From Amycolatopsis mediterranei (GTDB taxonomy: Bacteria > Actinomycetota > Actinomycetes > Mycobacteriales > Pseudonocardiaceae): 64,000 bases of DNA. The stretch covers positions 6,329,444 to 6,393,443 of the forward strand of contig NZ_CP100416.1 of NCBI RefSeq assembly GCF_026017845.1, read 5' to 3'. Under the pieces are notes generated by a model that saw only the letters and a list, made by a program, of their open reading frames with translations, ran no database searches and had not been told where the DNA came from. A program made the translations under genes and the position numbers. Shown here piece by piece: positions 7,634 through 16,844 of this stretch (its first letter is position 1; every line of letters begins with the position of its first letter).

Positions 7634-10600
7634 TTACGGGCTCATGGCCCCCGTCAGCGTGTCCATCTTGGTGCCCACCGGCGGGAACCTCGGCAGGAAG
7701 TTCTTCTCCTTCGCGAAGGAGATGTACTGCTGCAGTTCCGGGGTCAGCCCCTTGTACTCGGCGTTGAGCACGACGTGGTCGCGGATGGACCGTTCGAACG
7801 GGTTGGGCGAATTGGGGAACTTGACGTTCGGGCTCGCCTCCACCGAGTACTCGACGTGCAGGTTCTGGATGTCCTGCCGCACCTTGTTGTACTGGCTCGG
7901 GTCGAAACCGGCGCGGTTGAGCGCCGCGTCGTTCGGCATGCTGGATTTCAGCTGCTCGAGACGCACGTTGGCGTTCTTCAACGGTCCTTCGAAGGTGCCC
8001 GACATATTCTTGTTCGCCGTCGACGTCAGCGGCGTCATGTTCTCCGAAAGGCCCGGGCCACCGAGGTTGTCGTTCTGCAGGTGCCCGCGAATCCACCGGT
8101 TGCTGCCGTTGGGGTCGTAGCCCTTGACGTTGTTGAGCTCGTTCTTGAGCTCGTTGCTGTAGTTGGCGTGCGGAGTGTCCTCGAGGTTCTTGACGTCGGT
8201 GAGCTCACCCGGCTGCGGCTTCGAACCACCCGGCCGCGGGCTGCCGTCCAGGATCTGCGTGCCCGAGCTCGTGCCGCCGCCCTGTGACGTGGTCCGCCCG
8301 CTGACCGGGTCCTTCGGCCCGCGGGGCGGCGCCGACGGACCCGGCGTGCTCGACGACGTGTTCCCGGAAGCCGTGCCCTTCTTGGGTTTCGTCTTCGGGT
8401 ACGGCGAAAACGGCTTGACGGCCGACTGCAGGGCCGCCTTGCACTTGCCGGCGATCTTGCGGCCGGAGAACCGGCGCTGGTCGCCGGGGTCGTCGCCGAA
8501 CCCGCCACCGGCGGTGAGGCCGAGCGGGTCGGCCTGCAGCAGCGGGTCGCCCACGTAGGTCATGGGGTTCGGCGCGGGTTCCAAGCCGAGCGGATCCGGC
8601 GAGATGTAGCGCGCGTTCGCCGGGTCGTAGTAGCGGAAGACGTTGTAGTACAGGCCGGTTTCGCGGTCGTGGTACTGGCCGGGGAACCGCAGCGGCGTCG
8701 CCGATCCGCCGGGGGGCGTCAGGCCCCACAGGCTGAGGCGGACCGGGTGCACCGCACCGTCGTCGACGCCGATCAGCTCGAGCGGCGTGCCGACGTCGTC
8801 GGTGACGAAGATCGACAGCCGCTTCGTGCCGTCCGGGCCGGTGACGACCTGGGCGACCGGGCGACCGCTGTCGGGGTGGTGGATCCAGGTCAGCGTCTCG
8901 ACCGCAACACCGCCGGCGGTGTGCCGGGCCTCGATCAGCGTGTTGCCGTCCCAGACGAACTCGACCTGCTCGGCGACGCCACCGGCCGCGTCCAGGCGCT
9001 GCTTGGCGACGCGGCGGTCGAGGGCGTCGTAGCGGTAGCGCCACGACGTCCCGTCCGGCGTGCGCACGCCGGTCAGGTGGTCGTGCGCGTTCCAGGTGAA
9101 CGTCCAGGTCAGCTCGGGGCTGCCGGGTTCGGCGACGGTCCGCCGGACCAGCCGGCCCTGGGCGTCGTGGACGTAGCGGACCCGGCCGGCCGCGGCCAGG
9201 CCGGTGTCGGCGTAACGCCGCGGCCCGGCTTCGAGGCCGGTTCCGGGGGAGGAATCGACGAGGTTGCCGAGAACATCGTAGGCGTACCGTTCGGCCAGCG
9301 TCGGCGTGACCGCGGCGGTGACCCGGCCGACCGCGTCGTAGTCGTAGCGCACGCCACCGACCGGGTCTTCGCGAGCCGCCACGCTGCCGTCCGGACGCCG
9401 GTGGTAGCGCCGCACGCCACCGGGGATGTGTTGCGCGGCAAGGCGCCCGACGCCGTCGAACTCCTGCCTCAGCAGCCGGTTGGACCCGGCGTCGACCGCG
9501 ACCGGGCGGCCCGCGTCGTCACGGTGCAGGATCAGCGTCGCACCGGCGACGGCGAGGATGTCCGCCCGATCCTCGGTCCGGCTCCAGTGCACGTCCACCC
9601 CGGACGGGGTGCGCCGGCCGGCGGACGACCCGTCCGGGTAGGCGAAGGTCGTGGTGCGCCCGGCGGTGGTCTGCCGGACGACCCGGCCGTCCGCGTCACG
9701 CTCGAGTTCGATCGCCGTGTCCGGCCCGGTGGCGGCGACCAGGCGGCCCACCGGGTCGTAGCGGTACCCGTCGGTCCCCGCCGCGCTGACGCGCTCGATC
9801 ACGTTGCCGAGCGGGTCGTGGTGGTACTCGACGGTCTCCCCCGCCGCGTTCACCAGGCGGACCAGCTGCCCGGCCGCGTCGTACACGCACTGGGTGACCC
9901 GGCCGGCGAAGTCGGTCTGCGTCAGCAACCTGCCCTCGGCGTCGTAGCCGAAGGTCCACGTCTGCCCGGCCGGGTTGGTGACGGCGACCGGCCGAAGTTC
10001 GGTGTTCGAGCGGCGGGTGGTGCGGGCGCCCGCGGGATCGGTCATGGCGGTGACGATCCCGAACGGTCCCCGCTCGGTACCGGTGACGCGGTTGATCGCG
10101 TCGGTGTGCGACGTCTCCCAGCCCTCGCCGTCGTAGGTCCACCGCTGCCGGGCGCCGTCGGCGGCGACGGCGGCCTGCAGGTCACCTTCGACCGTCCAGC
10201 TCACGACGGTCCGGCTGCCCGGCTTCCGGATCGCCCGCGGCCGGCCGAACAGGTCCGGATCCGCCGCCGACGCCTCCGCGGTGCCTTCGTCGGGCACGTC
10301 TTCGTCGTCGGCCACGCCCAGCGGATCGGTGTAGGGGTCGGGCAGGGCGGGCGCGGCGTACCGGCGCCGGAACGTGCGGCCACCGTCGGTCACCTCGATC
10401 TCGAGCGTGGATTCGGTGCGCTCGGTCAACACGGCTCGCGTGCCGTCCGGGCGGGTCACCGCGCGGAGGATCCCCTCGGTGTCGTGTTCGAACTCGGTGC
10501 GCCGGCCCAACGGGTCGGTGCGGGCCAGCAGGAGGTTGTGCGGGCCCCATTCGCTGCGGGTGACACCGCCCAGCTTGTCCGTCTCGGCGACGACGTTGCC

Positions 10601-12607
10601 GGCCGCGTCGAACTCGAAGACCTTCTGGTGCCCGAGGGAATCGGTGGTCGTCGTGCGGCCGTCGGCGTAGCTCAGCGAACCGTCGAGGTAACCCTGGTCG
10701 CCGACGGTGCGCACGCAGCGGCCCGCGGCGTCGTAGACGTAGCGGTACCAGGCGCCGTTGTGATCGGTCCAGCCGGTGATCCGGCCGTCGGCGTCGTGGT
10801 CGTACAGCGCCGGGCGCGGCGTGGAGTTCGCGCGGCGCGCGAGGTGGCCCTCGGCGTCGTAGTCGTAGCGGGCGACCAGGACGTCGCCTGCGGGCGCGAC
10901 CGCGCGGATCGCCCGCACCCGGCCCGCGGTGGTCTCGAACGCGATGCGGGCGCCGGCGGAGTGGGTGAGCACCGAGGGCGCGCCGGTGAGGTCGTGCTGG
11001 AGCTGGACGAACTCGCCGTCGTCGGCGCGGACCTCACGCAGCAGCCACTCGTCGCGGACGCCGGGAGCGGGGACGAATCGCCGGGCGAGCCCGCGGCCGG
11101 GGTCGGTGACCACGTAGTCGTCACCGTCCGTGTGCAGCCGGCGCAGCGGCCCGTGCTGCGCCGTCACCGCCGTGCCCGGCAGCGGGGTGGCGAAGGTCAG
11201 CACCATCGCGTCGGCCGAGTGGTACCGGAGTTCACCGCCGGTCAGGGTCAGCCGCTCGTCCAGCAGCGACGCCCACGAGCGGCCGAACCACCGGCCGTCG
11301 CGGTAGGAGGAGACGTGGTTGCGGGTGATCAGCTCGCCGAGCTCACCGGGGACGACGAGGTCGACCTCGGTGAGCAGGACGTCGCCGGTCGCGACGTCGA
11401 TCGGGTCGAACTCGCAGACCTTTTCGTCCGGTCCCTTGGTCTTGGCCGGGTCCGGGCCGCCCCTGGGGGTGCCGCCGTCTTTGGGCGGGCTCTTCGGCGC
11501 GCCCGACGGGGTGGTCGAGCCGCCGTTGGGCGTCGGGTCCGGGCCCTTGGGGTTGTCGTCAGGACCCTTCGACGCCGGTGGCGGGTCGGTCTTGGGCGGC
11601 GGATCGGTCTTCGGCGGCGGATCACCCTTCGCACCCGCCGCGCTCGTGCTGTCATCACCCTTCGGCGGCGGATCAGTCTTCGGGGGCGGCGCGTCCGGGC
11701 CGCCCTTCCCATTGGGACCACCGATGTCCTTCGGCCCACTCTTGATGTCCGCGTGCTTCGGCGGCGGCGCAGCCTTGCCCGGCTTGATCTTCCGCAACGC
11801 CTTCGCCGCGTCCGCGAACAGATCACCCGCCCGCTTCAACAGCGGAATCAGCGCCTTCAACGCCGTCACCAACCGCTTCACCAAATCCGCGATCTTCGAC
11901 GCCACCTTCGCCACCGCGCCGATCACCTGCGGCACCACCCAGGTCAACCCGATCCCCAAGGTGAACACCACCTGCAACGCCCAGCTGATCAAATGCCCGA
12001 CCAGCTCGGCAATGATGTCCCGCACCAGCGCCCGGACCGCCGCGACGACCTCGCCAGCGGTCTTGACACCGCTCGAGGCGCCCTCACAGCCCTTCTGCGC
12101 GGTCTCCAGCAGCGTCACCGTGTCCTGCGCGCGCTGCCGGTAAGTGTCCGCCGCGTTCCCAGTCCAGGACACCGTGTCGGCCTTGACCATCCCGGTCAGG
12201 TCTTCCCCGATGCTGCCCAGCTCGGTCGCGACGTTCTTCCACGTCTCGGCTTGCGCGGCAATCTCATCGGCGTTGCCGGTCAGACCGTTCAAGGCCTCCT
12301 TGAGCGGACCGACGTGCTCCATCAACCACCCGACCCCGGCAGCGAGGATCGCCCCGAACGGATCCATCGCCATCGACAACGCATCCAACGCCGTCCCGAC
12401 CGCACCCATCGCGACCGACGCCCAGTCACCGCTCTCGATCGCCGACTTCAAGTCATTCGCCGACTCCAAGAGCGAAATGCCCGAATACGCCTTTGTCGAG
12501 TCCTGTGTCGGCGCGACCAACGGATTGCTGATGACGCTCCCCCTCTGCACGATCGAAACGAATCCGCGATCATATCCGTTAGGCCGGACGGCCGGGCCGG
12601 GCACCAC
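7634..12607 (-). CDS. RHS/YD-repeat polymorphic toxin with WXG-like N-terminus and nuclease-like tip
   Basis: Up to 1657 aa. Residues 30-215 are alpha-helical with a WxG turn (VSWTGNAADTYRQRA, near 148) and a hydrophobic stretch at about 200-225, like WXG100/ESX-exported toxins. A Pro/Lys/Gly linker (285-395) leads to a DUF6531-type RHS entry (VCEFDPIDVATGDVLL), then dozens of YD repeats (RYDALDRRVAK, GRLVRR) and the RHS core (GLYYNVFRYYDPANARYIS, DPLGL) ending near 1374. The last 283 residues are the variable tip, with RGHLQNDNLGGPG and NMTPLT (His about 1519, Asn about 1533), resembling the GHL...N pattern of DNA/RNA non-specific endonuclease tips. The start is uncertain: relatives begin near residue 27, where an ATC sits behind a strong AGGGGGAG site. 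No immunity gene is evident directly downstream. Confidence 0.88.
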   Translation of the reverse strand: MVPGPAVRPNGYDRGFVSIVQRGSVISNPLVAPTQDSTKAYSGISLLESANDLKSAIESGDWASVAMGAVGTALDALSMAMDPFGAILAAGVGWLMEHVGPLKEALNGLTGNADEIAAQAETWKNVATELGSIGEDLTGMVKADTVSWTGNAADTYRQRAQDTVTLLETAQKGCEGASSGVKTAGEVVAAVRALVRDIIAELVGHLISWALQVVFTLGIGLTWVVPQVIGAVAKVASKIADLVKRLVTALKALIPLLKRAGDLFADAAKALRKIKPGKAAPPPKHADIKSGPKDIGGPNGKGGPDAPPPKTDPPPKGDDSTSAAGAKGDPPPKTDPPPKTDPPPASKGPDDNPKGPDPTPNGGSTTPSGAPKSPPKDGGTPRGGPDPAKTKGPDEKVCEFDPIDVATGDVLLTEVDLVVPGELGELITRNHVSSYRDGRWFGRSWASLLDERLTLTGGELRYHSADAMVLTFATPLPGTAVTAQHGPLRRLHTDGDDYVVTDPGRGLARRFVPAPGVRDEWLLREVRADDGEFVQLQHDLTGAPSVLTHSAGARIAFETTAGRVRAIRAVAPAGDVLVARYDYDAEGHLARRANSTPRPALYDHDADGRITGWTDHNGAWYRYVYDAAGRCVRTVGDQGYLDGSLSYADGRTTTTDSLGHQKVFEFDAAGNVVAETDKLGGVTRSEWGPHNLLLARTDPLGRRTEFEHDTEGILRAVTRPDGTRAVLTERTESTLEIEVTDGGRTFRRRYAAPALPDPYTDPLGVADDEDVPDEGTAEASAADPDLFGRPRAIRKPGSRTVVSWTVEGDLQAAVAADGARQRWTYDGEGWETSHTDAINRVTGTERGPFGIVTAMTDPAGARTTRRSNTELRPVAVTNPAGQTWTFGYDAEGRLLTQTDFAGRVTQCVYDAAGQLVRLVNAAGETVEYHHDPLGNVIERVSAAGTDGYRYDPVGRLVAATGPDTAIELERDADGRVVRQTTAGRTTTFAYPDGSSAGRRTPSGVDVHWSRTEDRADILAVAGATLILHRDDAGRPVAVDAGSNRLLRQEFDGVGRLAAQHIPGGVRRYHRRPDGSVAAREDPVGGVRYDYDAVGRVTAAVTPTLAERYAYDVLGNLVDSSPGTGLEAGPRRYADTGLAAAGRVRYVHDAQGRLVRRTVAEPGSPELTWTFTWNAHDHLTGVRTPDGTSWRYRYDALDRRVAKQRLDAAGGVAEQVEFVWDGNTLIEARHTAGGVAVETLTWIHHPDSGRPVAQVVTGPDGTKRLSIFVTDDVGTPLELIGVDDGAVHPVRLSLWGLTPPGGSATPLRFPGQYHDRETGLYYNVFRYYDPANARYISPDPLGLEPAPNPMTYVGDPLLQADPLGLTAGGGFGDDPGDQRRFSGRKIAGKCKAALQSAVKPFSPYPKTKPKKGTASGNTSSSTPGPSAPPRGPKDPVSGRTTSQGGGTSSGTQILDGSPRPGGSKPQPGELTDVKNLEDTPHANYSNELKNELNNVKGYDPNGSNRWIRGHLQNDNLGGPGLSENMTPLTSTANKNMSGTFEGPLKNANVRLEQLKSSMPNDAALNRAGFDPSQYNKVRQDIQNLHVEYSVEASPNVKFPNSPNPFERSIRDHVVLNAEYKGLTPELQQYISFAKEKNFLPRFPPVGTKMDTLTGAMSP

Positions 12608-12779
12608 CGTACGGCTGCCCGGCCCGCCCCTCGGATCTGCCCGATCTTCCCCGGGGACGACGGTGCCACCGCCGGTGCCAGGCCCTCAAGCTGCCCACCC
12701 GCCGCTGCTCTGATCGCCGGGCTGGTCAGGCCGTCCGGGGCTGACGGCGACCTCACTGGTGCCTCCCCAGCTCAGCCGT

Positions 12780-13109
12780 TCAGCGTCCGACGTGCCCGGA
12801 CACCTCACCCGGGCCGGCCTGCCGAGCCTGATCACCCGCGACCAGCAGATCACCGCCGCCGCGGGCGTGCGGGGTCAGCGTCAGCTTCACCTTGTGTGTC
12901 CGGCCCTGCGCCACCCCACCCTCGGCGTCGGCGGAAACCAGCCACGCCTTGAACCCCGCCGTCACCTTGGCGTCCCGGCGCATCTCCACCGCGAACTCCA
13001 GCTCGATCGGCCCCACCACGAACTCGACATCGCTGCCGGCACCTCGCGCCGCAGCCGCCATCAGCTCATCCCGCACCGAGGCCACCGCATCCGCCAACTC
13101 GATCTCCAT
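12780..13109 (-). CDS. Trypco2 (trypsin-co-occurring domain 2) family protein
   Basis: 109 aa from ATG 13109. The sequence (ELADAVASVRDELMAAAARG, then VGPIELEFAVEM, KAWLVSADAEGG and THKVKLTLTP) matches what I recall of the trypco2 family, a small alpha/beta effector-associated constant component described in predicted NTPase/protease conflict systems of multicellular bacteria. These domains are thought to couple sensors to effectors and carry no enzymatic residues. No trypsin-like protease is adjacent here; the neighbours are the RHS toxin downstream and, across a repeat-bearing divergent gap of 211 bp, the 728-aa protein of unknown family. Family call is from memory of the consensus and is fairly secure; partner is inference. 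Confidence 0.8.
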   Translation of the reverse strand: MEIELADAVASVRDELMAAAARGAGSDVEFVVGPIELEFAVEMRRDAKVTAGFKAWLVSADAEGGVAQGRTHKVKLTLTPHARGGGDLLVAGDQARQAGPGEVSGHVGR

Positions 13110-13201
13110 GCCCCCACAGTTACACCTCGCCCACGACTTGCCACCCGCCCCGGGTGGTTGAGGCAGTCCCACGATCGCCCGGCTGGAGAAGTGAATCCCG
13201 G

Positions 13202-13275
13202 CTGCGCACCGGAATTCCTGGTGCGCAGTCAGTTCCGCCATTCGGCAGCAATCCGTAACGAACCGGCTGCGCACC
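13202..13275. promoter_or_regulatory. CTGCGCACC repeats in the trypco2/unknown-gene divergent promoter
   Basis: CTGCGCACC (13202-13210) faces its exact inverted copy GGTGCGCAG (13220-13228) across a 9-base spacer, and a third direct copy lies at 13267-13275. Three copies of a 9-mer within 74 bp, about 45-120 bp upstream of the ATG at 13321, look like an operator. No regulator is assigned. Confidence 0.55.
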
Positions 13276-13320
13276 GCGAACCCTAGGGGAGAACATTGCG
13301 AAACCTCGGAAGCAGGTGCG

Positions 13321-15507
13321 ATGTACGAGAAATTCGCTCAGTGGATCAGTGAGCACAAGGAATTCGCCCAAGCGGTGGCGAAGCTGTTGCTCGACCCCGA
13401 TGGCGCGTCCTTCCCCACCACCAAGACCGCAGCGGTCGACGAGCCCACCCAGATTTTCCTGAAGTACCGCGCGGAATACCTCGACCAGGGGCGCGAGTTT
13501 CTCGTGGCGGTCGCCGGTGCCGAGGTCGGCCGCGAAGCCCGGCAGGAGCTGCTGGTCGCCTCCGAGGCCGACGCACACCTGTTCCACAATGCGGCGGTGC
13601 TCTGGCTCGAGGACAACCCGGGCACCGTCATCAAGAACGTCCTGGACTACGAGGAGTGCCTCAAGGCGCTCTGGTTCGACGAGGTGCTGCGCGCCGGCAC
13701 CGCGCGCGCCAAGACGATGTCCAACCGCGAGAAGGCGTTGCGGCTCTACTGTTTCGGCGCCGACCGCGACACCCCACTGCCCATGGGCGACAACGGCCTC
13801 GCCGCAGCTCGACTGCTCAGCCACGTCTCGCTCGGCAAGGTCATCGCCCGGGACAGGACCCGGTTCCACGACGACGGTGCCATCCGCGTGCACCCCGGCT
13901 TCTGGGGCCTGTTCCTGTTCTCCCCCGTGAACAAGAGCCACCGCGGCAACTTCCGGGTGGAACAGGACAGCGCCGAGGAGCGCTGGCTGAACGAATTGCC
14001 TGCGCTGGCCATCGAGCCCAAGCTGGTGCACGACGCACCGCGGGGCCAGTTCCAGGTCTACGAGCGGGTGCCGCGACCGTTCCTGGACACCGCGCTCACC
14101 CCACCTGGGGTGTTCCTGCACCGCTCCCGCGCGCACGGCCGCGACGACTTCCTCGTCCGGGTCGCCGGCACCGACAGGGGCACCCGCAAGGTCATGGTCA
14201 CCTGCACCAAGGGCGTGGGCCTGCAGCCGGACTGCCTGCCCCGGGACATCGCCGTGCGGGTCTCGGGCGTCAAGGAGTTCACCTCGGCGTTCGAGAAGGC
14301 CACCACCACCAACCTCCCCTTCACCTACCCCGTCGCCGGCCAGAACGAGGGCGACTCCAGCTGGCGCAACATGGGCTTCTGCCTGGTGCGCGGCGACGAC
14401 AGCGACGAGATCGCCACCGTCGACTTCGCACACTTCCGCGAGCTCTACGAGAAGGCGGCCGAACACAGGCTGCGCGACAGCGTCGGGGGTTTCGTCGAGC
14501 CGTTCGTGTGCGTCGAGCTGAACTGCCTGCCGCACAACGTAGAGCGGATGCCCGAGGTCGCGGCCGCGGTGGAGAAGAAGGGGATCAGCTGGCCGGCCCA
14601 GGTGGTCACCGTCTCCGACCGTGAGACCAGCCTCCGGCTGACCAAGCAGGGCACCGACCAGGACTACGACTACCGCGCCCCCGCCCTCGAGCTGCTCGAG
14701 TGGGAGCGCGTCTACGCCGGCTCGGCTTTCCCCGCAAAGCTCCAGGAGGTCATCCACAAGGACGTCGAAGACCTGATCTCGACGATGACGACGGCCATCG
14801 AACGGCTGATCCCCAAGGAGGAAGCGCGGAGCTGGGTGGACGCGCTGCCCGCAAAGCGGGCCCTGCTGGAGCGGCGGGCGCTGCTCGCGGCGCGGGTCAT
14901 CAGCTCGGCCCTGGCCAGCTGGACGGTGTTCGTCGAGAACGGCCTGGCCTCGGACACCTACACCGGCTCGTTCTCCGGCCGCAACTTCAACAGCGGCCCC
15001 CGCGACTCCAACGAATGGGGCCCGTTCAGCCGCGGCTCGGTCCGCTCTGACCACCAAGCCCCCGCGGGCGAAGGCAAGTATTGCGGGCACGTCGACCTCG
15101 GCAACCTCGCCGAGACCCTCGGTATGCCCGGCAGCAGGGTGTTCGCCGCCGTCGGCCTCACCCAGGGCACGTCGGTGCCCTCCCTGCGCGCGGTGGAGAA
15201 GTCCGATGGGAGTGACGAGGATTTCAACACCCTGCGGGACCTGGACTTGCTGTGGACGGAGTCGGCCCTCTACCGCCTGGCCATCGAGCTCGGCCAGTTC
15301 TTCCGCCAGGCCAAGGTGAAGCTCGACGAGATCGCGCAGACCAGGGCCAAGGAGGTCTGGGGTACTGACCTGCCGATCGACGAGCAGGTCGTCGTGCAAT
15401 TCCGCGCCGCGCTGGAGTCGCTGGGCAAGGCCGCCGCCGAGACCGAAGGCAGACAGCCCACCCCGGTACTGCCTCTGTTCTACGACCTCCTGCCCAAGAA
15501 GGTCTGA
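13321..15507 (+). CDS. Large protein of unknown family (728 aa)
   Basis: I do not recognise this protein. It has no signal peptide or membrane segment, is acidic and fully soluble in appearance, and has a normal codon bias. Visible pieces: a helical N-terminus (WISEHKEFAQAVAKLLLD); a run of beta-rich text around residues 180-370 with FWGLFLFSP, GVFLHRSRAHGRDDFLV and MGFCLVRGDDSDE; a helical block at about 500-550 (SWVDALPAKRALLERRALLA); a Gly/Ser/Asn loop (GSFSGRNFNSGPRDSNEWG); and a helical C-terminus. I see no P-loop, DxD, HKD, RT or protease triad. Start is ATG 13321 with GGAAGCAGG upstream. It is divergent from the trypco2 gene and shares its repeat-bearing promoter, so the two may form a two-gene unit. 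Function unknown. Confidence 0.85.
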   Translation: MYEKFAQWISEHKEFAQAVAKLLLDPDGASFPTTKTAAVDEPTQIFLKYRAEYLDQGREFLVAVAGAEVGREARQELLVASEADAHLFHNAAVLWLEDNPGTVIKNVLDYEECLKALWFDEVLRAGTARAKTMSNREKALRLYCFGADRDTPLPMGDNGLAAARLLSHVSLGKVIARDRTRFHDDGAIRVHPGFWGLFLFSPVNKSHRGNFRVEQDSAEERWLNELPALAIEPKLVHDAPRGQFQVYERVPRPFLDTALTPPGVFLHRSRAHGRDDFLVRVAGTDRGTRKVMVTCTKGVGLQPDCLPRDIAVRVSGVKEFTSAFEKATTTNLPFTYPVAGQNEGDSSWRNMGFCLVRGDDSDEIATVDFAHFRELYEKAAEHRLRDSVGGFVEPFVCVELNCLPHNVERMPEVAAAVEKKGISWPAQVVTVSDRETSLRLTKQGTDQDYDYRAPALELLEWERVYAGSAFPAKLQEVIHKDVEDLISTMTTAIERLIPKEEARSWVDALPAKRALLERRALLAARVISSALASWTVFVENGLASDTYTGSFSGRNFNSGPRDSNEWGPFSRGSVRSDHQAPAGEGKYCGHVDLGNLAETLGMPGSRVFAAVGLTQGTSVPSLRAVEKSDGSDEDFNTLRDLDLLWTESALYRLAIELGQFFRQAKVKLDEIAQTRAKEVWGTDLPIDEQVVVQFRAALESLGKAAAETEGRQPTPVLPLFYDLLPKKV

Positions 15508-15820
15508 TCCCCCGGTCGCGCACCACCCAGCCGGGCGGTGCGCGGCCTCAGGCTCGGCGGGCCGGCGCGACGGACAACCACCCGAACGCCCGGCCCTTCC
15601 GACGCCACTCCCCGGATCGCGCCGACGCCGACCCGTGGCCGGAAGCGCACCCGCTCACCGCGACCGGGACACCGCGGGAGTCGATCCTGCGGGCGGCGGC
15701 GTCCCTGCTGACCGAGCACCGAAAGTCCTCCGCCCAGAGGCATTCCGGCCCTCCCACGGGCCCGCCGCGCGGTGCCAGGGTCATAGCGGAAGAACACCCC
15801 GAACCCGAGGCAGGCCGACG
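15508..15820. other. Gap with a possible TetR N-terminal remnant
   Basis: A 313-bp gap. On the + strand near 15670-15740 a frame reads TPRESILRAAASLLTEH, which resembles the first helix of a TetR regulator, but no helix-turn-helix follows and the frame runs on into low-information sequence. I take it as a possible gene remnant. No convincing DevR-type box was found close to the downstream Acg gene; only a half-site AAAGTCC at about 15721-15727. Confidence 0.35.
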
Positions 15821-16831
15821 ATGGAGCGAGGATTCCCGGACGACTACACCGTCAAGACCGCGGTGGCCATGGCGGTCCGCGCGCCGTCCGTCCACAACTC
15901 CCAGCCGTGGAACTGGCGGATCGGACACAGTTCCCTGCACCTCTACGCCGACCCGGACCGGCAGCTGCGCGAAACCGACCCCGACGGCCGCGACCTGATC
16001 CTCAGCTGCGGCGCGGCCCTGCACCACCTCCGGATCGCCTTCGCCGCGCTCGGCTGGACCGCCGAAGTCCACCGGCTGCCCAACCCGGACGAGCCCGACC
16101 ACCTCGCGGCGATCACGCTGCAGCAGCACGAGCCGTCACAGGACGAGGTCGCGATGGCCGCTGCGATCCCCCGGCGCCGCACCGACCGGCGCCGGCTCAG
16201 CTCGTGGACCATGCCGCGCGGGCACGTCGAGGCCATGGCCAAGGCCGCGGCGCTGGAAGGCACCCTGCTGCAGGTCGCCGAGAACTCGGCGCGCTACCAC
16301 CTGGCCACCGCGATCGAACAAGCCGCCGACCGGCACGCGCGCAACCCCGCCTACCGCACCGAGCTCGCGGCCTGGAGCGGCCGCCACGCGGCACCGGACG
16401 GCGTCCCGGCCCGCAACACCCCGGCGCCGGACGACACGCCGGGTGCGTTGCGGACGCGCTCGTTCGCCGACCCGCTGCTCACCCAGCCGCCCGACGCCAA
16501 GGCCGAGGACGACGAGACCGTGCTACTGGTCCTGAGCACCGCCTCCGACGACCGGATGTCGCGGCTGCGCGCCGGCGAGGCGACCAGCGCCGCTTTGCTG
16601 ACCGCCACCGCGTTCGGCCTGTCTTCGTGCCCGCTCACCGAGCCGCTCGAACTCCCCGACGTCCGCGACACCGTCACCGAACGGGTCACCGGCGGGTCGT
16701 TCCCGCAGATGGTCCTGCGCATCGGGTGGGCGCCCGCCAACGCCGACCCCTTGACCGCGACCCCACGCCGCGATCTCGCCGACGTGCTGCAGCCGCTCGA
16801 AGCTCCCCCGAAGCACTTCCAGGCACGCTAG
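15821..16831 (+). CDS. Acg-family FMN-binding nitroreductase-like protein (copy 1)
   Basis: 336 aa from the ATG at 15821. It has the Acg family signature APSVHNSQPWNWRI at the N-terminus, the middle LILSCGAALHHLRIAF, the RRRTDRR loop, and the C-terminal LTATAFGLSSCPLTEP and PQMVLRIGWAP. In Mycobacterium tuberculosis the relatives Rv2032 (acg), Rv3127 and Rv3131 belong to the DosR regulon; they bind FMN but lack a proven reductase role and may sequester flavin during dormancy. This copy begins the island. A SHOCT gene follows after 13 bp, so they are probably co-transcribed. Two further full copies occur in the window. Confidence 0.88.
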   Translation: MERGFPDDYTVKTAVAMAVRAPSVHNSQPWNWRIGHSSLHLYADPDRQLRETDPDGRDLILSCGAALHHLRIAFAALGWTAEVHRLPNPDEPDHLAAITLQQHEPSQDEVAMAAAIPRRRTDRRRLSSWTMPRGHVEAMAKAAALEGTLLQVAENSARYHLATAIEQAADRHARNPAYRTELAAWSGRHAAPDGVPARNTPAPDDTPGALRTRSFADPLLTQPPDAKAEDDETVLLVLSTASDDRMSRLRAGEATSAALLTATAFGLSSCPLTEPLELPDVRDTVTERVTGGSFPQMVLRIGWAPANADPLTATPRRDLADVLQPLEAPPKHFQAR

Positions 16832-16844
16832 AAAGGACCCGGTC

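Noticed and set aside
11570..11700. CRISPR-like or tandem repeat in the RHS gene
   Set aside because: It is the Pro/Lys linker codon repeat (PPPKTDPPPK) in the coding sequence, with irregular units and no spacers.
8669..12952. 1427-codon plus-strand open frame
   Set aside because: Antisense shadow of the RHS repeats; Val/Arg/Gly-rich text with no domain, typical of high-GC reading.
15757..15775. GGCCCTCCCACGGGCCC near Acg copy 1 as a DevR box
   Set aside because: The arms lack GGGAC/GTCCC and the orientation is not that of the DosR core.
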